From Flavobacterium cheongpyeongense (lineage in GTDB: Bacteria; Bacteroidota; Bacteroidia; Flavobacteriales; Flavobacteriaceae): a stretch of 64,000 nucleotides of DNA. The stretch is taken from contig NZ_QJHK01000001.1 of assembly GCF_003202435.1 (NCBI RefSeq), positions 62,001-126,000 of the forward strand, read 5' to 3'. The stretch's first letter is position 1; each line of letters opens with the position of its first letter. Below the pieces are notes generated by a model, which made no database searches, was not told the origin of the DNA, and was given only the letters and a program-made list of their open reading frames with translations. Positions 45,301 to 53,802 of this stretch are shown piece by piece. Position numbers and translations under genes: made by a program.

Positions 45301-46994
45301 ACGGACAATCTTATGCTTATCTGCAGGGAGAGTTAGGTATCAGAGTTAAATTATCATTTTTGAAATTTAAAATTCCAATTATTTCAGGTGGAGCTGCTGT
45401 TTTATTGCAGGCAAAATTACCAAACCCCGTTTGGATGCGAGGTTATGTGGGAGGAAATATGAATATTCTGGGTGGACTAATAAAAGGAAAATTCCGTTTT
45501 AAATTTGAACTTGGAGAAGAATGTCAATTTGAAAATGCATCGCCATTGGGTGGGCTTAAACTAATAACAGATGTAACTCCTAAACAAAGTTCTGCAGATG
45601 TAGATGTTTTTGCTGTGCCACAAGCTGCATTTTCAACGAAGGTAAATGAAGCTTTTGTAATTCCTGAAGATGCGGGTGATGTTACCTATAAAGTGATATT
45701 AGAAAAATTTAAGGTTTTCGACGGAACAAAAGAAATTCCCGGAGTTCTGGAATGGGGTTCTATGAAAGACAAGGCTAATTTTATTTCAACAGATATTTTA
45801 CCTCCAAATGCAGCACTTAAAGTCCAGGTTGAGGTTAGTTTTCAAAAGATGGTTAATGGTGTTTTTGAGCCTATAAAAGTAGACGGAAAAGTGGCAACAG
45901 AATATGAGGAAAGACTCTTTACAACAGGAGGAGCTCCCAATCATATTCCGCTTACCAATATTAAATACTCCTATCCGGTTGTAGATCAAAAATATTTCCT
46001 TGAAGAGGAATACCCAAAAGGATATATTCAGCTTAACCGTGGTCAGGATTATTTGTTTGAAGATGCCAGTTGGGAAACCAGTATCAAACTAGATCAGGAA
46101 GGAACTTCCAATTCAAAAGTTGCAGTTTTTAATTATAATACCAGTTCAAATGAAGTGTATTATGATTTGCCAAATATGGATCAGGATAAGAAATACAATT
46201 TTTCGATAGTGAGTAATTTGAAACAAACTCCGTCGAGAAATGCAACTGCTGCCACAAAAACAAATACAATTAGTAACGAAGGCAATGACATACAAGTAAG
46301 AGAAAACCAAGCTGATGCATTATCCAAGGCAGAAGGCAATATCGAGCGTTTATCGTATTCGTTTAATACTAGCAAATACAAAACATTCAATTCTAAAATG
46401 AATGCAATAAATACGCAGAGTTATAATTTTGGAGTCATATATTCAGATGTTATTTATTTAACCAATACTATTTCAAGTCAGGAAGCATTTGATATTGTTG
46501 AGCTGCAGGGAGTGAATTATAGTGACAATAAACCGATGATAATTGCACAGTCCAAGCTGAATGATGAGTATTATGCAACGGATATTTTTCCGTATCTGTA
46601 TAAAGATTATCCTTTACATGGCAGTTATTCTATAAATAGCAGAGATACAAGTGAATTAGGAGTGATTCCGGCTAAAGCAATACCGCTCAGTGCGTATTAT
46701 ATGACCAGTATAGAAAATAACGTAAACCAATCATGGACCAAAGGTAATTTCCCATTTAAATATAATATGCCTTTGCTTTACAAACAAGACTGGATTGATT
46801 TAGACAATCAGATTATTAACGCTTATATCAATGGAGACACTAGTGTTGAATTAATTGCAAAACGATTTATAAACTCTAATTTCCTGTTCATGCGATATGG
46901 AAATTATGAAATAGTGATGAAATATAGTTTACCTGGAGACAAACAAGCAAACGAGTTCACTTACAAGTACAAAAACATGAATAATTTTAGATAG
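42324..46994 (+). CDS. Giant beta-rich envelope protein of unknown function
   Basis: I use the ATG at 42324 (1556 residues), which starts a proper signal peptide (MKKVVKTHLSVLFIMLSVVF). The upstream codon at 42288 would precede it with a charged tail. The protein is dominated by alternating strands and Gly-rich stretches (FDAAVKWPPTPAPFMINGFG, GGGLAFGASLDFDTGDLSFL, MRGYVGGNMNILGGLIKGKF). A low-complexity Thr/Ala linker lies near residue 400, and the C-terminus is helical/mixed. It has no T9SS CTD and no recognised family. Strand pattern and size suggest a large barrel or shell. It closes the run before the terminator. Confidence 0.6.
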   Translation: MKKVVKTHLSVLFIMLSVVFSYGQDIAAPKELGAASSAIEKIEASERWVDKFSNQDLVELPMGIRNTVNNVQYSIGITKAVFSPEYTTLTVFCRVDIPQKDKNGQPMQLFFGADNVKLSHQGGIMGEAKLVLLGNVDIPFSDNKWQVSLYGGFDMATGSVNDLTYVTIDCDGFKEMKISGAVEFSRNLILPIDPVSKTVDEAKTTVPKTYYNGKTVQIPNRVRGEFSFMASSWNDILVNVSLQPFTLKDKRNGKDFDGNFQFLVSNAVLDLSDLKNDPTVVFPEYYAKNALLTPSPQAWKGVFIQTFDVGLPKEFQTTDTASSKERLHVGAQNLIIDKYGVSGTFYADNVFPLDRGITSQEKSWAYSLDHIDVTIAANTFVKANLNGQILLPISKAPQEKKETATTATPTASAATTPTKAAQTNRVGLAYNGFISMEEQQLVVVTKDSIAFDLWKAKALLLPNSSVELKLVNGKFLPKANLNGSISFGTNKGASDDKEVEGKKTVDFKGISFENLQLQTVSPIISVRNMGYKGTVAFGNFPVSIGNINVAINGNDSRIDFDLGINLMESIGAGATARIGIKGKMYDDGYRQRSRYDGLDLSAINIDCKFSGLTIKGGLILMEKDPVYGNGFNAELEVDVADVVNVKAKAIFGRTTFRYWYFDAAVKWPPTPAPFMINGFGGGAYYKMHRNPDIAIGDFSPSGLSYTPDEKISLGVKALIYFHIGSETICDGEAGFEIAFNSRGGINRLAIFGKANVLASIPGLKNVTDLMGKVASNVTAKTSFMGVTESDLKGSFASKYIPAAKEAIPGDLSAQVGIKMAAAIEFDFQNHSLHATTDVYINTPGNFLSGIGEGGRAVWGVFHKDPKDWYMYMGTPDDRCGVKIGIAGMFLKTTSYFMAGTVLPGSPPPPPIVAQILGVDAKELDYMRDENALANGGGLAFGASLDFDTGDLSFLLFYARFQAGMGFDIMLKDYQEARCSNTGDRVGINGWYANGQSYAYLQGELGIRVKLSFLKFKIPIISGGAAVLLQAKLPNPVWMRGYVGGNMNILGGLIKGKFRFKFELGEECQFENASPLGGLKLITDVTPKQSSADVDVFAVPQAAFSTKVNEAFVIPEDAGDVTYKVILEKFKVFDGTKEIPGVLEWGSMKDKANFISTDILPPNAALKVQVEVSFQKMVNGVFEPIKVDGKVATEYEERLFTTGGAPNHIPLTNIKYSYPVVDQKYFLEEEYPKGYIQLNRGQDYLFEDASWETSIKLDQEGTSNSKVAVFNYNTSSNEVYYDLPNMDQDKKYNFSIVSNLKQTPSRNATAATKTNTISNEGNDIQVRENQADALSKAEGNIERLSYSFNTSKYKTFNSKMNAINTQSYNFGVIYSDVIYLTNTISSQEAFDIVELQGVNYSDNKPMIIAQSKLNDEYYATDIFPYLYKDYPLHGSYSINSRDTSELGVIPAKAIPLSAYYMTSIENNVNQSWTKGNFPFKYNMPLLYKQDWIDLDNQIINAYINGDTSVELIAKRFINSNFLFMRYGNYEIVMKYSLPGDKQANEFTYKYKNMNNFR

Positions 46995-47327
46995 CCATTT
47001 TAAATAAAGTAGGCAATAATTTTTTGAAATGAGAAGATCAATCTGATCATGCTACATTTTTTTAAAAATAATTCAACAAAATATTCAGTTATCAGGAGAA
47101 TCTAAATAATAAGATTTTCTAATGAGCTAAAATCCAAAAATTCAGACGATAAATGTCACAAAATCAAAATGCCAGACTTACGAGGATGGCATTTTGATTT
47201 TTGAGAATTTTAACAGTTAACATTGTATATGTTTTAGCATCCCTAACATTTGTCAACTTTTCAATTATTGTGAATGATTTACAGAACAAACTTGTCAAAA
47301 GTAAACTATTATATCACGACTTACGAC
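46995..47327. other. Intergenic region after the toxin run
   Basis: About 330 non-coding AT-rich bases. Apart from the strong terminator at 47161-47200 I see no gene; the plus-strand frame from 47201 is antisense to the neighbouring gene. Confidence 0.5.
47161..47200 (+). terminator. Strong terminator closing the toxin run
   Basis: A perfect 14-bp stem, AAATCAAAATGCCA (47161-47174) against TGGCATTTTGATTT (47187-47200), has a 12-base loop and T tract. It probably works in both directions, also serving the convergent gene at 47328. Confidence 0.85.
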
Positions 47328-48293
47328 TTATTTATCGGGATACGAATTCAATATTGGACTTAGATCAAAATAATGTATTTGTTGCGGGATATGCAGGATG
47401 GGTTTCTGGACTAAAGATTCATTTGTCAAATAATAATGTAGGCCATCTGTTGATGTAATCCCTTCTATTTGGTGAAACGGGAGTTTAAGTTTAATTCTTC
47501 TTTTGTTTCCTGACAGAAAATCATCATTCTTAAAATCATAGAGAAGATATATAAAGGGTTTTCCTTTTTTTGAATAGCCGCAAAGGGCGATTAACTTTTT
47601 TGTGTCTAAATAAACAGCTCCTGTCACAAGTCCTTCTGTGTCCAATGTTTCTTTTAATTTGGCTACATGTTTTCCTGATTGGTTGGGTAAAACATAAATA
47701 CTGGTTTTAGATGATTTCCATTGCTTTGTAAAAAGATAGATGCTGTCTTTTGCAACAATAAAAGCTTCGCAATCAAAATTTGTTGTGTTTGGCTTGTTGG
47801 GAAAAAGGTCAGTTTGATCCGAATAATCGAAAGAAATCGTCTCAATAATTGGATTGTTTTCTAAAAAGGATTTTTTTTCGATTTTAAGAATCTTTAGATC
47901 AGTTCTGTTTCCGCTATAATTATTTCCAAAATCACCAATATAGATATAAAAACGGTCTTGTGAAATTTCTTCCCAGTCATGATTTATACTGTTTTTCAGA
48001 ATTATTTTTTTTTTGATTTTTCCTAAAGAGTCTAATCCGTAAAGCGTTTTATCATGATCATCATTGTGAGTCCATAATAAGCCGTCAAAACTAATAAGAC
48101 CAGATATTTCTCTGATTGAATCACTCAATTTTTTCGAATATTCCGGTTTTATTTTAATTATTTCATATTTACAATTTCCATCATTTACTGTTGCATTGAG
48201 ATTGTATTGTTTTGAAAGCGGGTCTGTACAGCCAGAAATTTGACTGTAAGTTGTGGAAATGCACAAACAGAAAAAAAATAAAAATATGTTCAT
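47328..48293 (-). CDS. Secreted beta-propeller protein with CTDPxxxxYN motif
   Basis: I start at the ATG at 48293 (321 residues), giving a clean signal peptide (MNIFLFFFCLCISTTYSQ). The mature N-terminus has GCTDPLSKQYNLNATVNDGNC, the short disulfide motif frequent in secreted Flavobacteriia proteins. The rest looks like a beta-propeller resembling esterase-like or phytase-like folds (YIYIGDFGNNYSGNRTDL, NFDCEAFIVAKDSIYLFTKQ, HQIEGITSTDGLHYYLTNES). Catalytic activity cannot be judged. It is convergent with the toxin run. Confidence 0.68.
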   Translation of the reverse strand: MNIFLFFFCLCISTTYSQISGCTDPLSKQYNLNATVNDGNCKYEIIKIKPEYSKKLSDSIREISGLISFDGLLWTHNDDHDKTLYGLDSLGKIKKKIILKNSINHDWEEISQDRFYIYIGDFGNNYSGNRTDLKILKIEKKSFLENNPIIETISFDYSDQTDLFPNKPNTTNFDCEAFIVAKDSIYLFTKQWKSSKTSIYVLPNQSGKHVAKLKETLDTEGLVTGAVYLDTKKLIALCGYSKKGKPFIYLLYDFKNDDFLSGNKRRIKLKLPFHQIEGITSTDGLHYYLTNESLVQKPILHIPQQIHYFDLSPILNSYPDK

Positions 48294-48809
48294 AACGAAA
48301 TGCAATAAACTAAAATTTTAAATGTTATGTTTTAAGATTTTCCTTCAAATTTAGCGTATAATGAAAAAAAAACATATAAATTCACGGCAAAATAGTTGAA
48401 TATAATACCTGTGATAGTCGGAAATTTAACACTAAAAAAAATGATTATTTTTTTTTTATCCTGTTAAATTAAATTAAACCCACTTTTTTGTTAAAATATT
48501 TAACATGTAATAATTTATCGCAGGTGGTATGTGTTTGATAATGAGAATGATGTATTTTTACGTAACAATTATTCTTGGTAGCACCAGCTTTTTAAGTATA
48601 ATTTATAAAAATTGTCAATACATTTGTGAAAATTTTTTTATCTAATCCTGAAACGGGACTTAGTATAGCGAAGCTGTGTTTGAAACCGTTACATTTAAGA
48701 TAATTATAAAGAAAAATAGTATTATAGAATTCATAATCTATTACAATAGTTTTGACATAATTTTTTTAATTTTTAAATAATATAAACCCTAAAAAAAAAT
48801 ACCTGTTTT
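48294..48809. other. Long AT-rich intergenic region
   Basis: About 515 bases between divergently read genes. It must hold the promoters of the propeller gene and the barrel gene. I see no TAnnTTTG box with a well-spaced TTG, no RNA gene and no coding frame. A weak, widely spaced dyad (ACCTGTGATA near 48408 and TTATCGCAGGT near 48515) is the only structure noticed. Confidence 0.35.
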
Positions 48810-49427
48810 ATGAAAAAAATGTTTTTTGCTTTATTATTGGTTGCTACAATTTCAAATGCCCAGTACAGATCAAGATACGATAAGCTTTATATGGAAGCTG
48901 GAGTTGGTATAGCTGTACCTTTAACCTTACTTTCACCTTCTGGAGAAATAAAACCTTTATCATTGATTCATGGACAGGGAGGTTTGCGTTATATGTTTAA
49001 TGAGAACATTGGTTTATTAGGATCCTTAAGTTTTGACCAGTTTAATAAAGGGCTTCAAAAGAGTGATCAATTAGTAGGAACATTAGAACTTTGTTATAAT
49101 TTAGGAAATCTGTTTGAATTGGCAAGAAGTACAAGAGGAGAATTTGGATTACTGGTACATGGTGGGGCAGGTGCCGGAGTAATGTCTAGTAAATATTTTA
49201 ATCGTGATAAGATAGGTGTTTTACTCGTAGGTGCAAGACCTTATGTTTTTATAAATGAAAAAGTTTCATTTTTTGCAGACCTAACTTATAAATCTAATTT
49301 ATCACAGAAAATTTATTATAACGGAGCTTTAATTGGAAAAGATGTAACAGGTAGCAATCTGGGACTGACTTTTGGTTTTATGGTGGCTTTAGGACAAAAT
49401 CGTTTACATTCAGATTCAGCATATTAA
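48810..49427 (+). CDS. Small outer-membrane beta-barrel protein
   Basis: This 205-residue protein has a signal peptide (LLVATISNAQ) and about eight amphipathic strands (YMEAGVGIAVPLTLL, GGLRYMFNENIGLLGSLSF, GEFGLLVHGGAGAGVMSS, LGLTFGFMVALGQNR). It resembles the OmpA/OmpX-like small barrels, without a peptidoglycan-binding domain. A structural or porin-like role is likely. It precedes the polysaccharide locus by 40 bases but need not belong to it. Confidence 0.75.
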   Translation: MKKMFFALLLVATISNAQYRSRYDKLYMEAGVGIAVPLTLLSPSGEIKPLSLIHGQGGLRYMFNENIGLLGSLSFDQFNKGLQKSDQLVGTLELCYNLGNLFELARSTRGEFGLLVHGGAGAGVMSSKYFNRDKIGVLLVGARPYVFINEKVSFFADLTYKSNLSQKIYYNGALIGKDVTGSNLGLTFGFMVALGQNRLHSDSAY

Positions 49428-49467
49428 GTGTATAAAAATTAGTAAAACATTTTCAGAATAAAAAATA

Positions 49468-49893
49468 ATGAAAATAGGAATTACTTTTAGTGCCTTCGAT
49501 TTGCTTCATGCAGGACATATAACCATGTTAGAAGAAGCTAAGCGGCAATGTGATTATTTAATTTGTGCATTACAGACGGATCCAACATTAGACCGTCCTG
49601 AAAAGAACAGGCCTACTCAAACCGTTGTGGAACGTTATATTCAGCTAAAAGGGTGTAAATTTGTAGATGAGATTATTCCGTATGCGACAGAACAGGATTT
49701 AGAGGATATTTTGAGGTCTTTTAAAATTGATGTTCGTATTATTGGTGATGAATACCGGGAAAAAAACTTTACAGGTCGAGAATATTGTGAATCAAAAGGA
49801 ATTGAACTATATTTTAATCAAAGAGATCATCGTTTTTCGAGCAGTGGTCTAAGAAAAGTAGTGGCAGAAAAAGAAGCGTTAAAGGTAATTTAA
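49468..49893 (+). CDS. Cytidylyltransferase-like nucleotidyltransferase (TagD type)
   Basis: This 141-residue enzyme has the HIGH-type motif (FDLLHAGHITML, residues 10-21) and the RFSSSGLR motif near 126, both diagnostic of the TagD-like nucleotidyltransferases. It would activate a polyol phosphate or similar small substrate as a CDP derivative. The substrate is not certain (glycerol-3-phosphate in TagD). It begins the surface-polysaccharide genes and lies 6 bases before GDP-fucose synthase, which suggests a phospho-polyol or related decoration. Confidence 0.82.
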   Translation: MKIGITFSAFDLLHAGHITMLEEAKRQCDYLICALQTDPTLDRPEKNRPTQTVVERYIQLKGCKFVDEIIPYATEQDLEDILRSFKIDVRIIGDEYREKNFTGREYCESKGIELYFNQRDHRFSSSGLRKVVAEKEALKVI

Positions 49894-49899
49894 ACAGAT

Positions 49900-50850
49900 A
49901 TGAAAAGTAATACAAAAATATATATTGCAGGCCATAACGGAATGGTGGGAAGCGCTATCTGGAGAACCTTATCTAATAAAGGGTTTACAAATTTGACAGG
50001 AGTTTCCAGTAAGGAACTTGATCTTCGAAATCAACAAGCTGTACACGATTTTATAGCTAAAGAAAAACCGGAAGTTATTATTGATGCGGCTGCAAGAGTT
50101 GGTGGAATATTGGCAAACAATGATTATCCGTATCAGTTTATTATGGAGAACATGCAAATCCAGAATAACCTGATCGATGCTGCTTTGCAAAATAATGTTG
50201 AAAAGTTTATTTTTTTAGGCAGTTCTTGCATTTATCCAAAATTAGCACCACAGCCGTTAAAAGAAGATTATTTGTTAACAGATACTTTAGAGCCAACCAA
50301 CGAATGGTATGCAATCGCTAAAATTACCGGTGTAAAAGCTTGTCAGGCTATTCGAAATCAATTTGGAAAGGATTATGTGAGTTTAATGCCTACAAACTTA
50401 TATGGTACACACGATAATTTTGATTTAAATACTTCTCATGTTTTACCGGCCATGATCCGTAAATTTCATGAAGCCAAAGAAAACAATAATGCTCCGGTAA
50501 CACTTTGGGGAAGCGGAACCCCGATGCGGGAGTTTTTATTTGTAGATGATATGGCACAAGCTGTTGTTTTTGCTCTTGAAAACAAATTGCCTGATTATTT
50601 GTACAATGTAGGAACAGGAGAAGATTTAACCATTAAAGAGCTTGCAGAAACGATTCAGAAAATTACAGGTCATAAAGGAGAAATAATCTGGGACGCAACT
50701 AAACCAGACGGAACACCCAGAAAGCTGATGGATGTTACCAAAATGCATGATTTAGGATGGAAACACAAAATAGAGCTTGAGGAAGGCATACAAAAAACGT
50801 ACGAATGGTTTTTAAATAATATCGAAGCATTCAAACAAGTAAAAATGTAG
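49900..50850 (+). CDS. fcl: GDP-L-fucose synthase
   Basis: This 316-residue short-chain dehydrogenase/reductase converts GDP-4-keto-6-deoxymannose to GDP-L-fucose. It has the NADP-binding [10 protein letters not shown], the Ser of SSCIYPKLA and the catalytic YAIAK (YxxxK) after NEW. It works after GDP-mannose dehydratase, encoded next but on the far side of a repeat-filled gap. The order fcl then gmd is the reverse of the common gmd-fcl order. Confidence 0.93.
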   Translation: MKSNTKIYIAGHNGMVGSAIWRTLSNKGFTNLTGVSSKELDLRNQQAVHDFIAKEKPEVIIDAAARVGGILANNDYPYQFIMENMQIQNNLIDAALQNNVEKFIFLGSSCIYPKLAPQPLKEDYLLTDTLEPTNEWYAIAKITGVKACQAIRNQFGKDYVSLMPTNLYGTHDNFDLNTSHVLPAMIRKFHEAKENNNAPVTLWGSGTPMREFLFVDDMAQAVVFALENKLPDYLYNVGTGEDLTIKELAETIQKITGHKGEIIWDATKPDGTPRKLMDVTKMHDLGWKHKIELEEGIQKTYEWFLNNIEAFKQVKM

Positions 50851-50863
50851 TTTTTATCTAATT

Positions 50864-50919
50864 AGTAAGAAGTGAAAAGTAAGAAGTGAAAAGTAAGAAG
50901 TAAGAAGTGAAAAGTGAGA
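50864..50919. repeat. Heptamer array AGTRARA (8 copies)
   Basis: Eight consecutive heptamers, AGTAAGA or AGTGAAA with one AGTGAGA, run without phase slips in the gap after fcl. It is followed at 50966 by a second array of the same period but different sequence. Confidence 0.88.
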
Positions 50920-50965
50920 AGATAAAAGTGAATTCAGAGCTTAGAAAAATCGAGCAAAGCGAGAG

Positions 50966-51056
50966 ACAATTCACAATTCACAATTCACAATTCACAATTC
51001 ACAATTCACAATTCACAATTCACAATTCACAATTCACAATTCACAATTCACAACTC
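50966..51056. repeat. Heptamer array ACAATTC (12 perfect copies plus one variant)
   Basis: Twelve exact ACAATTC heptamers (50966-51049) and one ACAACTC end 14 bases before the gmd ATG. Together with the first array they fill the fcl-gmd gap, which has no gene. Perfect identity suggests recent slippage; copy number could affect gmd translation or transcript stability. Confidence 0.92.
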
Positions 51057-51070
51057 ATATACTCAAACCC

Positions 51071-52153
51071 ATGAGCACACAAAAAGTAGCCCTTATAACA
51101 GGAATCACAGGCCAGGACGGATCTTATTTAGCCGAATTATTATTAGAAAAAGGATATCAGGTGCATGGTGTTAAAAGACGTGCCTCTTCTTTTAATACGC
51201 AACGAATTGACCATATTTATCAGGATCAGCACGAAGTGCATGTGAATTTTAAACTCCATTATGGAGATTTGACTGATTCAACTAATATTATTAGAATAAT
51301 TCAGGAAGTACAGCCCGATGAGATTTATAACTTAGGCGCAATGTCTCATGTTAAAGTATCTTTTGATTCTCCCGAATATGTGGCAAATGTTGACGGAATA
51401 GGTACTTTAAGAATATTAGAGGCGGTAAGAATTTTAGGTTTATGCGAAAAAACCAGAGTTTATCAGGCTTCAACTTCTGAACTTTATGGCGGGATGAGTG
51501 AAAATAAAAATGAAAAGGGATTCTATGATGAAAATTCCCCTTTTTACCCTCGTTCTCCTTATGGTGCTGCTAAAATTTACGGTTTTTGGATTACTAAAAA
51601 TTATCGTGAAGCTTACAATATGTTTGCTTGTAACGGAATCCTGTTCAATCATGAATCGCCACGCAGAGGGGAAACATTTGTAACCCGTAAAATTACGATG
51701 GCAACTGCTGCTATTGCAAAAGGAAAACAAGACTGTTTGTATTTGGGTAATCTGAACTCTCAAAGAGACTGGGGGCATGCCAAAGATTATGTAGAAGCCA
51801 TGTGGCGAATTTTACAGCAAGACAAACCGGAAGATTATGTAATTGCAACAGGAGTGACAACTTATATTAGAGATTTTGTGATTATGGCTTTCGCAGAAAT
51901 TGGTGTTACATTAACTTTTGAAGGAGAAAACGAAAGCGAAGTAGCAAAAGTAGCAGCCTGCAATAACCCACTATACCAATTAGAAATAGGTAAAGTAGTG
52001 GTACGTGTAGACCCTGAATATTACCGTCCTACAGAAGTAGATCTTTTAATTGGTGATCCTACAAAATCGAAAACCAAACTGGGTTGGGAGCCTCAGTATG
52101 ATTTGGCTGCTTTGGTTAAAGAGATGGTAGCGAGTGATTTGAAGTTGTTTTAG
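51071..52153 (+). CDS. gmd: GDP-mannose 4,6-dehydratase
   Basis: This 360-residue enzyme makes GDP-4-keto-6-deoxymannose from GDP-mannose. It has the [19 protein letters not shown]-binding loop, the STSELYG catalytic Ser/Thr-Glu, YGAAK and the family-specific [16 protein letters not shown]. Length matches bacterial and eukaryotic GMDs. Product feeds the fcl enzyme encoded upstream for GDP-fucose. Confidence 0.95.
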   Translation: MSTQKVALITGITGQDGSYLAELLLEKGYQVHGVKRRASSFNTQRIDHIYQDQHEVHVNFKLHYGDLTDSTNIIRIIQEVQPDEIYNLGAMSHVKVSFDSPEYVANVDGIGTLRILEAVRILGLCEKTRVYQASTSELYGGMSENKNEKGFYDENSPFYPRSPYGAAKIYGFWITKNYREAYNMFACNGILFNHESPRRGETFVTRKITMATAAIAKGKQDCLYLGNLNSQRDWGHAKDYVEAMWRILQQDKPEDYVIATGVTTYIRDFVIMAFAEIGVTLTFEGENESEVAKVAACNNPLYQLEIGKVVVRVDPEYYRPTEVDLLIGDPTKSKTKLGWEPQYDLAALVKEMVASDLKLF

Positions 52154-52261
52154 GATTTATTATAAGAAGGTAGATTGGTTTTATATGACTCTAAATTTTT
52201 AAAGTTATATAGTGGTAATAATTTGGACGTTAATGAATATTTAAATTAAAAATAAGTTTGA

Positions 52262-53797
52262 ATGCAAGCAATTAATAGAGTTATATTTAATACAGGAATT
52301 ACATATGTTAAAACTGTAGTTACTTCTCTTATTGCACTTTATTCTACAAGGCTCATTTTGAATGCTCTTGGGGCTGAAGATTTTGGTATTTATAATGTTG
52401 TAGGTGGTATGATAGCTATGTTAGCTTTTCTTAATGCTGCTATGAGCACTTCTACTCAGCGGTATATTTCATATAATTTAGGGACAGCAAATATTGAAAG
52501 TGTAAAAAAAATTTTTGCAAATAGTGTTATTGTACATTTTGTAATTGGTATATTGTTGGTTATCGTAATTGAGCTGGTAGGTATTTATTTGATAAATAAT
52601 CAGTTAAAGATTAATCCAGCAAGAATAGATGTGGCATTATATATTTTACATTTTGTAGTAGCTTCTACTTTTATAACAGTAATTTCAGTCCCTTATGATG
52701 CATTAATTAATGCTCATGAAAATATGACATTTCTTGCTGTTGTAGGCGTTGTTGAATCTGTTTTAAAATTATTGATTGCATTTAGCCTCTTTTTTTTAAC
52801 AGTAGACAAATTATTTGTGTATGGTTTTTTTACTATGTTATGTACTATTATTATTAGAGTTATTAAAAGGATTTATAGCAAGCGAAAATATAAAGAGTGC
52901 CATGTGAATTTGATTAAGGAGTATGATATAGATCAGATAAAAGAATTAAATTCTTTCGCAGGATGGAGTCTTTTTGGAACCCTTTGTTCATTAGCTAGAA
53001 ATCAAGGAGTAGCAGTCATACTTAATCTGTTTTTTGCCACAGTAGTTAATGCAGCTTACGGAATTGCTAATCAGGTTAATAGCCAGTTGATGTTCTTTTC
53101 TCAGACTATGATGAGCGCTATGCGGCCTCAAATTATGAAAAGTGAAGGATCAAATGACAGGGATCGTATGATAAGGTTATCATTGACAGCAAATCAATTT
53201 TCTTTTTATTTGTTTACATTTTTTGCACTTCCTTTTTTTTTTGAAATGCCTTTTATTTTAAAATTATGGTTGAAAAATGTGCCAGAATATACAGTAGAAT
53301 TTTGTAGGTCTATCATATTATTAACGATGATGAACCAAATAAATATGGGGTTGATGACTGCGGTACAGGCAATAGGCAAAATTAAGGTTTATCAAATGGT
53401 TGCTGGCGGCATACAGCTATTAACCATTCCAATAGGATTTGTTTTTCTTAAATTAGGATATCAGCCCTATTCTATAGTTCTAGTTTCGTTTGTTTTAGAA
53501 ACGATTTCAACTGTTTTCAGAATATTTTATTTTCAGTATTTAACAGGATATCGTGCAGTAGAATATTTTAAGAAAGTAATTTTAAATTCATTTCTTAGTT
53601 TACTCCCTTCGGTATTGTTGGTTTATTTTGTTCGTATTTGGCTTGTGGATGGTTTTGTTGGATTTATTGTTTTAGGAATAATTTCAAGTATATCCTATCT
53701 ATTAAGTATTTATTATATTGGATTGACATATAATGATAAACAAATGCTAATGCAAATATTTAGTAGTTTAAAAAATAAGTTTGTAACAAAGATGTAA
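52262..53797 (+). CDS. wzx: Wzx-type polysaccharide flippase
   Basis: This 511-residue membrane protein has about 12-14 hydrophobic helices and the MATE/MOP superfamily pattern (YSTRLILNALGAEDFGIYNV, FFATVVNAAYGIANQVNSQL). It is predicted to move undecaprenyl-linked oligosaccharides across the inner membrane. Its place within glycosyltransferase genes fits a Wzx/Wzy pathway with the polymerase at 59977. Confidence 0.85.
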   Translation: MQAINRVIFNTGITYVKTVVTSLIALYSTRLILNALGAEDFGIYNVVGGMIAMLAFLNAAMSTSTQRYISYNLGTANIESVKKIFANSVIVHFVIGILLVIVIELVGIYLINNQLKINPARIDVALYILHFVVASTFITVISVPYDALINAHENMTFLAVVGVVESVLKLLIAFSLFFLTVDKLFVYGFFTMLCTIIIRVIKRIYSKRKYKECHVNLIKEYDIDQIKELNSFAGWSLFGTLCSLARNQGVAVILNLFFATVVNAAYGIANQVNSQLMFFSQTMMSAMRPQIMKSEGSNDRDRMIRLSLTANQFSFYLFTFFALPFFFEMPFILKLWLKNVPEYTVEFCRSIILLTMMNQINMGLMTAVQAIGKIKVYQMVAGGIQLLTIPIGFVFLKLGYQPYSIVLVSFVLETISTVFRIFYFQYLTGYRAVEYFKKVILNSFLSLLPSVLLVYFVRIWLVDGFVGFIVLGIISSISYLLSIYYIGLTYNDKQMLMQIFSSLKNKFVTKM

Positions 53798-53802
53798 TTA
53801 AA

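Noticed and set aside
47201..47458. 85-residue plus-strand open frame after the toxin-run terminator
   Set aside because: It starts at a non-ATG codon inside the terminator T tract and overlaps the 3' end of the well-supported minus-strand propeller gene; its sequence shows no domain.
50864..51056. Possible CRISPR-like repeats
   Set aside because: Units are contiguous heptamers without spacers, so this is a microsatellite and not CRISPR.
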